From Ruegeria sp. HKCCD7303 (GTDB taxonomy: Bacteria > Pseudomonadota > Alphaproteobacteria > Rhodobacterales > Rhodobacteraceae): DNA of 64,000 nt. The position numbers were made by a program, and so were the translations under genes. The stretch lies in the NCBI RefSeq assembly GCF_013111185.1, contig NZ_WVRE01000002.1:951264-1015263 (forward strand). Direction: 5' to 3'. Shown here piece by piece: positions 19,007 through 27,815 of the stretch. The notes below the pieces were generated by a model, which worked only from the letters and a program-made list of their open reading frames with translations, searched no databases and was not told the origin of the DNA. Position 1 is the first letter of the stretch; each line of letters begins with the position of its first letter.

Positions 19007-19094
19007 CCTTGGCCTCCGTACTAGGCTTCACAACGCTCAGGGGTTGAACGCGCTATTTCAATCAACACAGAGGCAATATTGCTGATCGTTCTTC

Positions 19095-19472
19095 TTACTT
19101 CGGCATCATGAAGAACTCTTCGAGAACGATCTTGCCTTCTGCCACTGAATACACCGCTATCTCACGCAAGGTTATATGCTCACCTGTGGCCTTCTGAACC
19201 ACTTCAGCCCTGAACCGCACTCCAAAACGGTTGGGTGGGTGGACGTAAGGACCATCCACGTCGAGTTCTTGTATTTCGTGCGATGCCAACCAATCTTCTC
19301 TTTTTCCCTTGATGCCTTCCCGGCCCTTTGTAACGCGAAATTGTCGAACAGGAGGCACAACTGCCTCTATCGACTGTGCATTTTCGGCATACATTTCATC
19401 AACACTTGCAAGGCCCCTGCGCTCACGCATGGCCTGAACGAATGATCTTCCGATTTCAACTAAGTCTTCCAT
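19095..19472 (-). CDS. SnoaL-like/NTF2-fold protein
   Basis: A 125-aa protein of the SnoaL-like polyketide cyclase/NTF2-like superfamily: it has the N-terminal helices, a region naming a small cavity (MYAENAQSIEAV), and the final strands KATGEHITLREIAVYSV and GKIVLEEFF. No enzymatic residue set can be assigned. The start at 19472 is supported by GAGGTGG upstream. An FNR-like box lies 53 bp upstream, placing it with the low-oxygen genes. Confidence 0.75.
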   Translation of the reverse strand: MEDLVEIGRSFVQAMRERRGLASVDEMYAENAQSIEAVVPPVRQFRVTKGREGIKGKREDWLASHEIQELDVDGPYVHPPNRFGVRFRAEVVQKATGEHITLREIAVYSVAEGKIVLEEFFMMPK

Positions 19473-19524
19473 ATCCACCTCATTGCTTTGGCACAGACTG
19501 TAACACGCGTTGACCCCGCCAATC

Positions 19525-19538
19525 TTGACAAGGATCAA
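19525..19538. promoter_or_regulatory. FNR-like box upstream of the SnoaL-like gene
   Basis: TTGAC-AAGG-ATCAA has one mismatch to the Fnr consensus. It is 53 bp upstream of the ATG at 19472 and only 28 bp from the edge of an IS6 relic. Confidence 0.65.
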
Positions 19539-19565
19539 TGAGCTTATCGACGGAGCTGTCACGTG

Positions 19566-19760
19566 GGTGCTGCCAGACGAACGCGAACTAGGCTCAATTA
19601 GGGCAAAACGGCTGAATTTTTGGTCGCACGAAGACCGCGCCACTAAGTGATCGCGGGACACGAGTCAGCTTGAAAGTGTCTCGGCTGCAGAACGATCCTT
19701 TCCGATTGAAATGGTTGCGGACACCCTGCCCGCCTCAATCCAAGTTCCTCCGGCAAGACC
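19566..19760 (-). mobile_element. Internally deleted IS6-family relic keeping both ends
   Basis: The left part (GGTGCTGCCAGACGAA, then the segment matching the transposase 3' end) and the right part (CCTCCGGCAAGACC) match the two ends of the full copies at 21225-22040 and 53153-53970, but about 620 bp in between are missing. The result is a MITE-like mini-element of about 195 bp in the same orientation as the full copies. It is diverged from them, so it is old. Confidence 0.75.
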
Positions 19761-19869
19761 GCCAATCAAATAATTCGAGCTGAAAAGCGAGCAAAAAAGT
19801 TTCCCTTTAGCCTCTGAAACAAAGGTCCCTCAGGTAATCGAGTCCGAGATCGGTGCCGACAGCAGCAAT

Positions 19870-20937
19870 ATGTGCTATGGTTTCCTTTTTTACTTTCAGC
19901 AACGCAAGAGGTCGGACTTGTCTAACAGTCGTGTAGAACTGCGTTATTTTTCAATAGCATTGGTGCCGGTTTTGATTTTCGGTTTGCATGAGCTGATCCA
20001 CCATCATCTGATTGCAACTGATTTGAACGTGCCGCTCGAAATACTGAATGATGAAGTTACGTGGCTGGAAGCCGTTGGCCGATTTCGGTTTCTTGCGGCG
20101 TCTTGGTTTTTTGCGTCTCTTGCCGTGTTGGCAGTGGCTCTGCTTGTCCGCAACTTGGCAAAACCAATGGCGCAACAAACAAGAATTACTGCGATTGCCA
20201 CGGTACTTGCCATATTCACCCTAGCGGTGGTTCCAACAATCGAACAATATATGACTTCGGCCACACCTCGAATTTACCACCAGGTCGGGAAAGCTGTCTT
20301 CGAAACGGCGCTGTCACTTGGAACGCTGCCAGGGTGTTTAGAACCTGACGATCAATGGCTTTTGGGCACGTGCGGAGAGATACCTGTTTTTACAATGTTT
20401 ATGCGGGTGTTGGATATCATCAACGCGCTCGCCGGACTTGCGGTCGGTTCACTGATAGTTGGTATGATCCTGTGCCTGGCGAGCAGTGATCACGAAAGTG
20501 TTGAAGAAACAGCTGCAGAACTAGCCAGAAGCCTTCACCAGATGCGGCAGCAGCTATACTTGTCCAGTCTGGTTCTGACCTTTGGAATGTTCTTTGCGTC
20601 GAGCTGGATGTATTGGCCTCTGCCTTTGATCTCCGAAACTGAAAAAGCCGCGTACAACTCGCTCATCACAGCATCGGCGCTATTTACCGGAACTTATTTT
20701 TGTCTGCTTATGCTGAGTTTCTACCTTCCGGTCGCACTGATTTTGGATAGCAGGATTAAAAACCTTAGCCTCATGGTAAGCAAAGGTGAAATGAACAAAC
20801 AGAGCTTTGATATCGAAGACTGGAAAACCGCGCACGGGTTGAAAGAAGGTGTGGGTGAGATCTTGCGCACAGGGCTGGCAATCGTTGCACCAATTTTGGC
20901 TTCATTCGCAGGTGGAATAGCTCCGCTTGCTGTCTAA
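19870..20937 (+). CDS. Multi-pass membrane protein of unknown function
   Basis: A 355-aa protein with about seven to eight hydrophobic helices, the first at about residues 26-45 and the last at the very C-terminus. A His-rich ELIHHHL segment sits at the end of the first helix, and a loop with two cysteines (GCLEPDD...LGTCGE) lies near the middle. I do not recognise the family. It lies between IS6 relics on both sides, so it may have arrived with them. The ribosome-binding site is weak and the exact start uncertain. Confidence 0.65.
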   Translation: MCYGFLFYFQQRKRSDLSNSRVELRYFSIALVPVLIFGLHELIHHHLIATDLNVPLEILNDEVTWLEAVGRFRFLAASWFFASLAVLAVALLVRNLAKPMAQQTRITAIATVLAIFTLAVVPTIEQYMTSATPRIYHQVGKAVFETALSLGTLPGCLEPDDQWLLGTCGEIPVFTMFMRVLDIINALAGLAVGSLIVGMILCLASSDHESVEETAAELARSLHQMRQQLYLSSLVLTFGMFFASSWMYWPLPLISETEKAAYNSLITASALFTGTYFCLLMLSFYLPVALILDSRIKNLSLMVSKGEMNKQSFDIEDWKTAHGLKEGVGEILRTGLAIVAPILASFAGGIAPLAV

Positions 20938-21060
20938 TCCATGTTGTCGGAGGAATGCCACCCGGTCTCTGACAGTTCATCGAGGCAGCATTAAGCCTCT
21001 TCGAACAAACCGAAATACCTGGTCAATACCGGAGCCAGATTATCACCCTTAAAAGCTCTG

Positions 21061-21156
21061 GACTGGTTTTGAATTACTTGAATAGCGATTGCTCAATCAT
21101 GCGCGAAGGCTGCGAAAGGCACCTGTTCTGTCCCAAGACAAGTTTTTCTGGCAAGA
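21061..21156 (-). mobile_element. IS6-family right-end remnant
   Basis: About 95 bp match the right end of the intact copy at 30356-31173: the transposase N-terminal coding segment, an ATCATGCGCGAAGGCT start region and a terminal CTGGCAAGAC. The rest of that copy is missing. It lies 69 bp before the next IS6 copy, in the same orientation. Confidence 0.65.
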
Positions 21157-21224
21157 CACTCGCGGGAATTGCGGTACAATTCCGGATCAGAATACACAAC
21201 TGAAGTGAGACAGGTATGAGTGGC

Positions 21225-22040
21225 GGTGCTGTCAGACGAATTCGAACCAGTCTCAGTTTGCTGCGGAAACCGCGGACCTATCCGGAACAAAGTTGACGCC
21301 ACTCGCTAAGAGCGGCGGCGCGGGTCAGCTTGAAGGTGTCTCGACTGGCTAGCGATCTTTCCTGGTTGAAGTGGTTGTAGACAGAGGAAAGGACGGAGGC
21401 GAATTTCTGTAGACTTCGCATGCGCCTGAAACGCTGCATCGCGCGTTCGCGTCGTCGAAACCAGGTGCGAATTCTCGACGCGGTTTTTGAGCCACCTGCC
21501 CGTCTGCTGTTTTTCAAGCGCGCCCATTTCTCTGAGCGCAGCCTTGTAGGAAGCGAAGCGATCTGTGACGATCTCTTCGGCGCAACCGTGCCGCTTCATC
21601 AATTTCTTGAGGAATTTCAGTGCTGCGGCTTTGTTTCGACGCTTCGTAACGACGGCCTCAAGCACCTCACCTTCGTGATCAACGGCCCGCCAAAGATAAT
21701 GCCGCTTGCCATTCACTTTCACAAAGACCTCGTCCACGTGCCACTTCCATTTGGAGAAGGCGCGCAGGTGCTGAACACGCTTTCTTCGGATCTTTGATGC
21801 AAACATCGGGCCAAACCTGTTCCACCAATATCGGACAGTTTCGTGGCTTACGTCGATGCCTCGCTCATGCAGCAGATCTTCGACATTCCGAAGCGAGAGC
21901 GGAAATCGGAAGTACAGCATCACCGCAAGGCGGATGACCTCGGGACTGGTTTTGAAGTATTTGAAAGAGACAGGTCTGGTCATGGGCAAATGCTACGCAA
22001 CCGCCCTGCCCCGCTCAAGCAAAGTTCTTCTGACAAAACC
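21225..22040 (-). mobile_element. IS6-family insertion sequence, full length, transposase frameshifted
   Basis: An 816-bp element. The left end GGTGCTGTCAGACGAATTCG and the complement of the right end GGTTTTGTCAGAAGAAC form the terminal inverted repeats seen in all copies here. No 8-bp target duplication is visible at the flanks (TGAGTGGC versus ATTCTGGC), suggesting later recombination. The only gene is a broken transposase. Confidence 0.9.
21278..21989 (-). pseudogene. IS6-family transposase with a 1-bp frameshift
   Basis: DDE transposase gene of the IS6/IS26 family. The frame is intact from MTRPVSFKYFKTSP through the first two catalytic Asp regions (WHVDEVF, VTDRFASY) to VENSHL. Compared with the intact copy at 53206-53919, one base is missing at about 21460-21463. 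After that the original frame reads an unrelated tail, and the true C-terminus (FRRRERAMQRF to the stop at 21278) continues in another frame. The copy is therefore probably inactive by itself but could be moved by an intact copy. Confidence 0.88.
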
Positions 22041-22099
22041 ATTCTGGCTCCGAAGCCCCCACGAAATTTTATGCATACCGACCAGTTCTAAAAAAGCAC

Positions 22100-23029
22100 C
22101 TAATGCGGGCATGAGTTGCGCAAGTTGGAGACTGGAAAATCATTGAACATCGCAGGCGCGATCCAATTCAGGAAACTGTCGTCATCTATTAGATCAGCGA
22201 AGGCCGCGGTCATCATCCCTAGCTGAGAGATTAAATTGGCTTCACGCGCAGGATCGGCCTCTCCATGTGCGAATTCGCCTGGGTTATCCATCAGCCTCGT
22301 GGCCATCGCCCGAATACGCTCTGCCGAAACGGGATGTGAATTCTCCCGCCGCCCTTTCTCGCTTGCCGGGTCGTGCCACCAGGCAGCCTGATAGTACCAG
22401 AAGATGCCCATCGGATTGCCGCCCAGCCGCGCGAAATGATCAAGCGCAAAGGTGTCCGCCTCGGCTTCCTGCCGCTGACTCTCTGCACCCTCAACCCCAG
22501 TGCGATGATCAAGCAGGATATGCCCCAATTCATGTGCCAAAAGAAACTGCACACCTGACGAAAAGATCTTTCCGCTGAGATCGTAGGTGTAATTGTCAGC
22601 GAACAACTTGTCTCGATCCAGCCCAAACGCGACGAGTGGCGCAGGCAGGTTTTCATCGGCTCGAAGCAGCGCCGCCAGGTAGGTCTGAATGTACTCTTGC
22701 GGACATGAGCGGGACTCAAACCAGGCGTGCAACGTCGCGATGTCGTCATAGAAGCGCAAAGATGTCAGCGGCAAATGGATCTCCTGCCTCGCAGGTGCCG
22801 CATAGAACGACATCAGGCCCGGACCGCGTTCGGGAAATATCAATTTTACGTCGCTGGCACGGGCTCTGTACTCGGATGGCAGGCGAGGCACGATATCCTG
22901 CCACATCACAGACTGGATCGAAGGGACCGTACGTTCTCGAACACGTTGAATTTCTGCCGGGCTGTAGACGACCTCGGCTGTCGAAAAACCCGCGGTGACA
23001 ATCCAAAGGAAAAAGACCTTCTTTAGCAT
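22100..23029 (-). CDS. Secreted zinc metalloprotease (M48-like zincin)
   Basis: A 309-aa protein with an N-terminal signal peptide (about 18 residues). The zinc motif HELGH is at 166-170, and EAEAD at 188-192 supplies the third ligand in the manner of gluzincins such as M48 peptidases. The part before the motif is not clearly assignable. Its ATG overlaps the stop of the upstream 204-aa gene (ATGCTAA), so the two are translationally coupled. It ends only 60 bp from the right end of an IS6 element. Substrates are unknown. Confidence 0.8.
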   Translation of the reverse strand: MLKKVFFLWIVTAGFSTAEVVYSPAEIQRVRERTVPSIQSVMWQDIVPRLPSEYRARASDVKLIFPERGPGLMSFYAAPARQEIHLPLTSLRFYDDIATLHAWFESRSCPQEYIQTYLAALLRADENLPAPLVAFGLDRDKLFADNYTYDLSGKIFSSGVQFLLAHELGHILLDHRTGVEGAESQRQEAEADTFALDHFARLGGNPMGIFWYYQAAWWHDPASEKGRRENSHPVSAERIRAMATRLMDNPGEFAHGEADPAREANLISQLGMMTAAFADLIDDDSFLNWIAPAMFNDFPVSNLRNSCPH

Positions 23030-23637
23030 CCGGTGTGCTTTCCATCAAAGAATTCAATCGCTTCCGGTGTCGGATTGGTGCCCAGGTTGGGATTGCGCGC
23101 CCAGTTTTCGAACTGAAGCACGGCACCCCAATTGCTGTCCCAAACTTCTCGCATGAGCTTCAGCTTGATTTCTGTCAGTTCAGATTGCGCAGGTGGACGT
23201 ACGGTGGTCGAGGCCGCCAGGCAGTTGAGCGTCCAAATCTGGTGGCGGACACGCTGGCGCGCGTAGCTGCTGACCCCAGCCGCGGCGATGTCATGCGTTT
23301 GGGTGTTGACCGCGCCCGTGAACTGACCCGGAGCAGTTGCTTCCAAAGCGGCGGTCTGCCCGGAAACGGCTTCACTAGCAGGAGGTGGCGCGCTGTAGGA
23401 AATCGGGTGCGACAAGCTTACCCAGGCGTAGAGAATAACCGCCAACAGTGCGAAGACCGGCGTAGACAACGCCACTGAACCCGTGATGCCAAGCGAACCG
23501 CCATCCTTCAGCGTCACTCGCTGCACAGTTTTCCAGAAGCCGACGAGCACGACCAATGCCACGACGATAACAATTGCGGTCAGCAGCAGACGTTCGGACA
23601 TACGGAAAACGATAATGGGGTTCAATCCTTCGAACAT
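23023..23637 (-). CDS. Membrane protein of unknown function, partner of the zincin
   Basis: A 204-aa protein with two N-terminal transmembrane helices (about residues 15-35 and 55-75), an Ala/Pro-rich linker and a soluble roughly 100-residue C-terminal domain with a few Cys residues. I do not recognise the family. Its stop overlaps the start of the zincin gene, so the two proteins probably work together, for instance as a regulator or anchor for the protease. An ATG at 23601 is an alternative start. Confidence 0.65.
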   Translation of the reverse strand: MFEGLNPIIVFRMSERLLLTAIVIVVALVVLVGFWKTVQRVTLKDGGSLGITGSVALSTPVFALLAVILYAWVSLSHPISYSAPPPASEAVSGQTAALEATAPGQFTGAVNTQTHDIAAAGVSSYARQRVRHQIWTLNCLAASTTVRPPAQSELTEIKLKLMREVWDSNWGAVLQFENWARNPNLGTNPTPEAIEFFDGKHTGC

Positions 23638-24097
23638 ACCATAATCCCGTATCTGAATACGAAATCATACCACAGCGCGCGCTCGAAACCAAAACTCGGC
23701 CCATCAGTCTTCTGCAGGAAGGTACACGCGGAGACGTGTCAAATCGATTTCTATTGAATGCTGTGGGTTTACTAAACGTGCGTCTGCCAGCCTTCAAAAT
23801 CCCTTTGAAACGCTTCTGATCCGGGTCGCACCTGATTGTTGGGTCTCCGTAGCCGCCCCTCGCCCCAACATTCACCAGCAAAATCTGAGCTAAATTTTTT
23901 TAATCCAAAACAGTTGTTTAGCGCGAACTTTTCCCTCACGTTTATCGCTGTTCCAGAATGTTGTTGATCAGAGGCCCAGATCTTCTGGTCCGTTTACCTC
24001 TCTTCGTGCGGCCATGCTTTCAAATTCACCACCTGCAACATCAAATGCTTGGAAGTCGCTGGTTTTCAAACCCGTCAGTTCGCCAATTACATGTATT
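23638..24097. other. Intergenic stretch without a supported gene
   Basis: About 460 bp between the zincin partner gene and an IS6 remnant. Reading frames here are short and lack start signals. It presumably carries the promoter of the zincin pair; no operator was recognised. Confidence 0.4.
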
Positions 24098-24384
24098 GGC
24101 AACGCGCGCAGCTACTGAACACGCTTTCTTCGGATCTCAGCAGCAAACATCGGACCGAACCTATTCCACCAGTAGCGGACAGTTTCATGGCTGACATCGA
24201 TCCCGCGTTCGTGAAGTAAGTCTTCGACATTTCGAAGCGAAAGCGGGAAACGGATGTACAGCTTCACAGCAAGGCGGATGATTTCGGGACTGGTTTTGAA
24301 GTACTTGAAAGAGGTAGGTTTGGTCATGGGCAAAAGCTACGCAACCGCCCTGCCCTGCTCAAGCCAAGTTCTTCTGACAAAACC
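24098..24384 (-). mobile_element. IS6-family right-end fragment with transposase N-terminus
   Basis: About 287 bp matching the right third of the full copies. It encodes the first roughly 73 transposase residues (TKPTSFKYFKTSPEIIRLAV to RRKRVQ) and ends with the terminal TTCTTCTGACAAAACC. The left two thirds, including the catalytic region, are missing. It abuts the 3' end of the acyl carrier protein gene (24 bp away). Confidence 0.85.
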
Positions 24385-24407
24385 TTCAACGTAATTGGCT
24401 TTTTGAA

Positions 24408-24656
24408 TCATGGCCCGTGTCTAGAAGCGAAGTACTTAAGCGCCTTGGTCGGCGTTTCGATCTGGGCATAGTCGGTCTCAGGTATCGACACGCCTAAGCG
24501 CGCGTGCAGGGCCGTCACAAGGTTCAGAATATCCATCGAGTCGAGTTCCAGATCATCTTGCAGATGGTCATCATCAGACACATCCGCCGGTTCTATGTCC
24601 GGCGCGATTTTGTGGATTTCCTCCAGAAAAGCCTGTCTAATCTCACTATCGTTCAT
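24408..24656 (-). CDS. Acyl carrier protein
   Basis: An 82-aa acidic helical protein with the phosphopantetheine attachment motif LDSMDIL, the modified Ser being residue 40. It is a second, non-housekeeping ACP: its neighbours are not fatty acid synthesis genes but the E2 and E1 of a 2-oxoacid dehydrogenase and an AMP-forming ligase. Its ATG overlaps the E2 stop by 4 bp (ATGA), so it is translationally coupled to E2. It may receive an acyl group formed by the complex or ligase; this is inference from context only. Confidence 0.92.
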   Translation of the reverse strand: MNDSEIRQAFLEEIHKIAPDIEPADVSDDDHLQDDLELDSMDILNLVTALHARLGVSIPETDYAQIETPTKALKYFASRHGP

Positions 24657-25819
24657 AGTTCCTCCGGTCTCGAAAGCTTATCGGCCAACACTGTAAGGAA
24701 TTTTGAGGCCTGCCTGCCGTCGCAAACGCGGTGGTCTGCAGAGAGCACAAAGTTGGTGACCTCACGGGGGGCAACTTTCTCCCCATCCACCCAAGGGCGG
24801 ATTTGTGGGGCACCGACCGCCAAGAGGGCGACCTGAGGAGGGAAAATCACTCCCGTCATGCTGTCGGCACCACTCTCACCAAGGCTGGAAATAGTGAGCG
24901 TTCCGCTGGTCAGTTCTGAACTACGCAATCGTCCAGAACGAGCACGGGTCACCAGATCACGCATCCCTTCCATGACCTCCTCAAGGGACATACGGTCTGC
25001 ATTGAGGAGCGCTGGGGCGACCAGCCCGCCGCCACGGAGTGCGATGGCGACTCCTGTATTGATCTCGCTAGAGGGGACAAATTCTCCATTCACAATATGA
25101 CCGTTCAGCGATTTGACGGCCTGCGCTGCGAGGGCGGCGGCCTTCACGATGGCCGCGCCGAGCAATATCCGTTCTGCCGGGGGCCGGTCCTTGTTGCGAG
25201 CGGCCAGCCATTCAGATAGGCCCTGAGTTTCGATCGTGTGCGAGACGTAGAAATGTGGAATTTCCTGCTTTGCGCGCGTCATCGCTGCGGCAACCGCCTT
25301 GCGCATTTCGGATAGGCCGTCCGTGGCTTGTTTGGAACTGGCCGCGTTTTTCGCGAAGATCTCGACATCGGCCAAAACAACTGCCCCATCCGGGCCGCCG
25401 CCTCGGAGTTCAGACAGCTTCAGGCCAGCATGTCGTGCTGCAACGCGGGCCGCCGGGCTGGCTGCCACAACTGCCGTCGGTCTGGGCGGCGTGGCCGAGA
25501 CCTTTTGCACATCAGGGCCAAGCGATGGAATGTATGGAGGCGCAGTGTCGGCCGGGTCTGGCAAAACCGCTGACACTTCCGGCGTCTCCTCTCCTATACG
25601 GGCTAGCGGCTCTCCCACAGGAACGGTTTGACCGACTTGCGCCAGTAATTCTGAGACGTCCCCGGCTTCAAAGCTCTCGATTTCTATGGCGCCTTTCTGT
25701 GTCTCTACCACGGCGACGACATCCCCCCGGTGCACCTCGTCCCCTGGCTGAATCAACCACTCGACCAACGTACCGGCCTCCATGTCCGCACCGAGCGAGG
25801 GCATCCGAAAGATACTCAT
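24653..25819 (-). CDS. Dihydrolipoamide acyltransferase (E2) of a 2-oxoacid dehydrogenase
   Basis: A 388-aa E2 component. A single lipoyl domain has VVETQKGAIEIE with Lys42 as the lipoylation site. A linker and a peripheral-subunit-binding domain (about 105-140) follow, then the catalytic acyltransferase domain with the C-terminal SADHRVCDG (active His at about 363). It is a compact E2 of the pyruvate/acetoin dehydrogenase type. It begins 1 bp after the E1 stop and overlaps the ACP gene. No E3 (lipoamide dehydrogenase) gene is nearby, so the housekeeping E3 would have to be shared. Confidence 0.93.
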   Translation of the reverse strand: MSIFRMPSLGADMEAGTLVEWLIQPGDEVHRGDVVAVVETQKGAIEIESFEAGDVSELLAQVGQTVPVGEPLARIGEETPEVSAVLPDPADTAPPYIPSLGPDVQKVSATPPRPTAVVAASPAARVAARHAGLKLSELRGGGPDGAVVLADVEIFAKNAASSKQATDGLSEMRKAVAAAMTRAKQEIPHFYVSHTIETQGLSEWLAARNKDRPPAERILLGAAIVKAAALAAQAVKSLNGHIVNGEFVPSSEINTGVAIALRGGGLVAPALLNADRMSLEEVMEGMRDLVTRARSGRLRSSELTSGTLTISSLGESGADSMTGVIFPPQVALLAVGAPQIRPWVDGEKVAPREVTNFVLSADHRVCDGRQASKFLTVLADKLSRPEEL

Positions 25820-25820
25820 G

Positions 25821-27815
25821 TCAGCTTTGCCCCATCACACTTTTGGCCGCCGCGACAATCGCCGGAACCTGCGGTATCGAGGCGTCTTCCAGATGTTTCG
25901 GGTAAGGGATCGGAACTTCTTCCGAACACACCCTTCCAACTGGGGCATCGAGCGTCCAAAAGACCTGTTCGGTGATCCGGGCCGAGATTTCAGCTGCCAG
26001 CGAGCCGCTGCGCCATCCTTCGTCAACAATGACGGCGCGGCGCGTCCGGGCAACCGATCCCATGATTGTTTCGTCGTCAAGCGGACGTAGCGAGCGCAGG
26101 TCGATGACTTCAGCGCCAATCCCTTCTGAGGCAAGCGAATTTGCCGCCTCTAATGTCTTGTGGAGCGACCCGCCATAGGTAATCAGCGTCAGGTCTTTGC
26201 CCGGCCTGCGAATAGCTGCGCGGGAAATGTCGACAGGGCCTGCGCCCGAGTCGATTTGACCGCTCAGATTGTAGAGCATAACGTTTTCGAAGATCAGGAC
26301 TGGATCGGGATCCTGCAGAGCGGTCCAAAGCATGCCGCGCGCATCTTCCAGCGTCGCAGGCGCGAGGACCTTAAGTCCCGGAATATGAGCGTACCAACCT
26401 TCAAGGCTACGGGAATGCTGGGCCGCGAGTTGCTTGCCCGCCCCGGTCGCCATACGGATGACCACCGGTACGCCGAACTGCCCTCCGGACATGTGCCGGA
26501 GGGTGGCTGCAGTGTTCAAAATCTGGTCGAGTGCCAAAAGGCTGAAGTTGACGGTCATCAGTTCAACGATGGGGCGCATCCCGGCACATGCAGCGCCGAT
26601 CCCAGCCCCGGTGAAGCCTGACTCGGAAAGCGGCGTGTCACGCAACCTGTCCGCGCCGAATTTGTCCATCAGACCTTTGGAGACGGCATAGCATCCGCCA
26701 TATGCACCGACGTCCTCGCCCATGAGGAAGACACGGGGATCGCGAGTCATGGCGTCGGAAATCGCGGCCCTAACGGCTTCGCGATAGGTCGTCTCGACCA
26801 GCTCACCGGTAGGGGAAGAGGCCTCAACAGTTGTTGCGGATGGCGCCATTACGTCCTTAGTTAACGACGACACAGGCTCCCAGGTTCCGGCCTCGGAAAA
26901 GGCTACGGCTTCGTCGATTTCGGCATCGGCTTGCTTTTCGAACTCCCGGATGTCTTCTTCGTGGATCAGCCTATTCTCTATGAGCCATGACTGGAAGCGC
27001 AGAATTGGCCCCTTTTTACGCCATTCCTCAACTTCGTCATTTGGTCGGTAAAGTTGGGCATCAAACATCGAATGCGCCCGGAAACGGTAAGTTCTACATT
27101 CGAGAAAGACTGGCTTTCCCGTTTCGCGGATTTCCTGCAGCGCCTGTGTTGCGGCCACTTCCACCGCGACAATGTCCATGCCATCGACCACACGCGCCTC
27201 GATCCCATAAGCGGCGGCCTTGCGGCTGACATCGGTCTCAGACTCGGAGCGAGCCAGGGCCGTTCCCATTGCGTAGCCATTGTTTTCGCAAACAAAAAGA
27301 ACAGGTAGCCGCCACAGTACCGCGAGGTTAAGAGTCTCGTGGAACTCGCCCTCGGCCACGGCGCCTTCGCCAAAGAAGCAGGCCGTCACGCCCGTGTCGC
27401 CGCGCATCCGTTCGGCTAGAGCCAGCCCCGCAGCCAAGGGGAGACCGCCACCGACAATGGCATTGCCGCCATAGAAGCTCGTGGCGGCGTCAAACAGGTG
27501 CATCGAACCTCCGCGTCCGCCCGAGCAGCCTTCGGCCTTGCCATACATTTCGGCCATGACCGAGGACATTGAGACGCCGCGCATCAGCGCATGTCCGTGT
27601 TCTCGGTACGTGGCGACGACGCGATCTTTGTCCGACAAGAGCGGGATAATCCCAGCGGCAATCGCTTCCTCTCCATCATAGAGGTGCAGGAAGCCGCGAA
27701 TTTTTTCCTGAGTGTATAGCTCCGCACATTTGTCTTCGAAACGTCGGATACGGATCATGTCACTCAGCAAGCGTTTCACATGGTCGCGGTCCAGTCTTGG
27801 TTTGCTTGTGGTCAT
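25821..27815 (-). CDS. Fused alpha-beta thiamine-dependent 2-oxoacid dehydrogenase E1
   Basis: A 664-aa fusion of E1 alpha (about 1-325) and E1 beta (about 345-664), which are usually separate genes. The alpha half has the thiamine diphosphate motif [12 protein letters not shown] to CENN (147-179) and the pyruvate/acetoin-type segments [11 protein letters not shown] and RGGSMHLFD; the beta half has [12 protein letters not shown] and a C-terminal [12 protein letters not shown]. It decarboxylates a 2-oxoacid, most likely pyruvate, and acylates E2. Its start overlaps the ligase stop by 4 bp. Acetoin or branched-chain substrates remain possible. Confidence 0.93.
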   Translation of the reverse strand: MTTSKPRLDRDHVKRLLSDMIRIRRFEDKCAELYTQEKIRGFLHLYDGEEAIAAGIIPLLSDKDRVVATYREHGHALMRGVSMSSVMAEMYGKAEGCSGGRGGSMHLFDAATSFYGGNAIVGGGLPLAAGLALAERMRGDTGVTACFFGEGAVAEGEFHETLNLAVLWRLPVLFVCENNGYAMGTALARSESETDVSRKAAAYGIEARVVDGMDIVAVEVAATQALQEIRETGKPVFLECRTYRFRAHSMFDAQLYRPNDEVEEWRKKGPILRFQSWLIENRLIHEEDIREFEKQADAEIDEAVAFSEAGTWEPVSSLTKDVMAPSATTVEASSPTGELVETTYREAVRAAISDAMTRDPRVFLMGEDVGAYGGCYAVSKGLMDKFGADRLRDTPLSESGFTGAGIGAACAGMRPIVELMTVNFSLLALDQILNTAATLRHMSGGQFGVPVVIRMATGAGKQLAAQHSRSLEGWYAHIPGLKVLAPATLEDARGMLWTALQDPDPVLIFENVMLYNLSGQIDSGAGPVDISRAAIRRPGKDLTLITYGGSLHKTLEAANSLASEGIGAEVIDLRSLRPLDDETIMGSVARTRRAVIVDEGWRSGSLAAEISARITEQVFWTLDAPVGRVCSEEVPIPYPKHLEDASIPQVPAIVAAAKSVMGQS

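Noticed and set aside
19007..19094. FNR box for the first double-domain Usp
   Set aside because: TTGAA and AATCAAC occur, but the spacing is wrong for a 14-bp palindrome.
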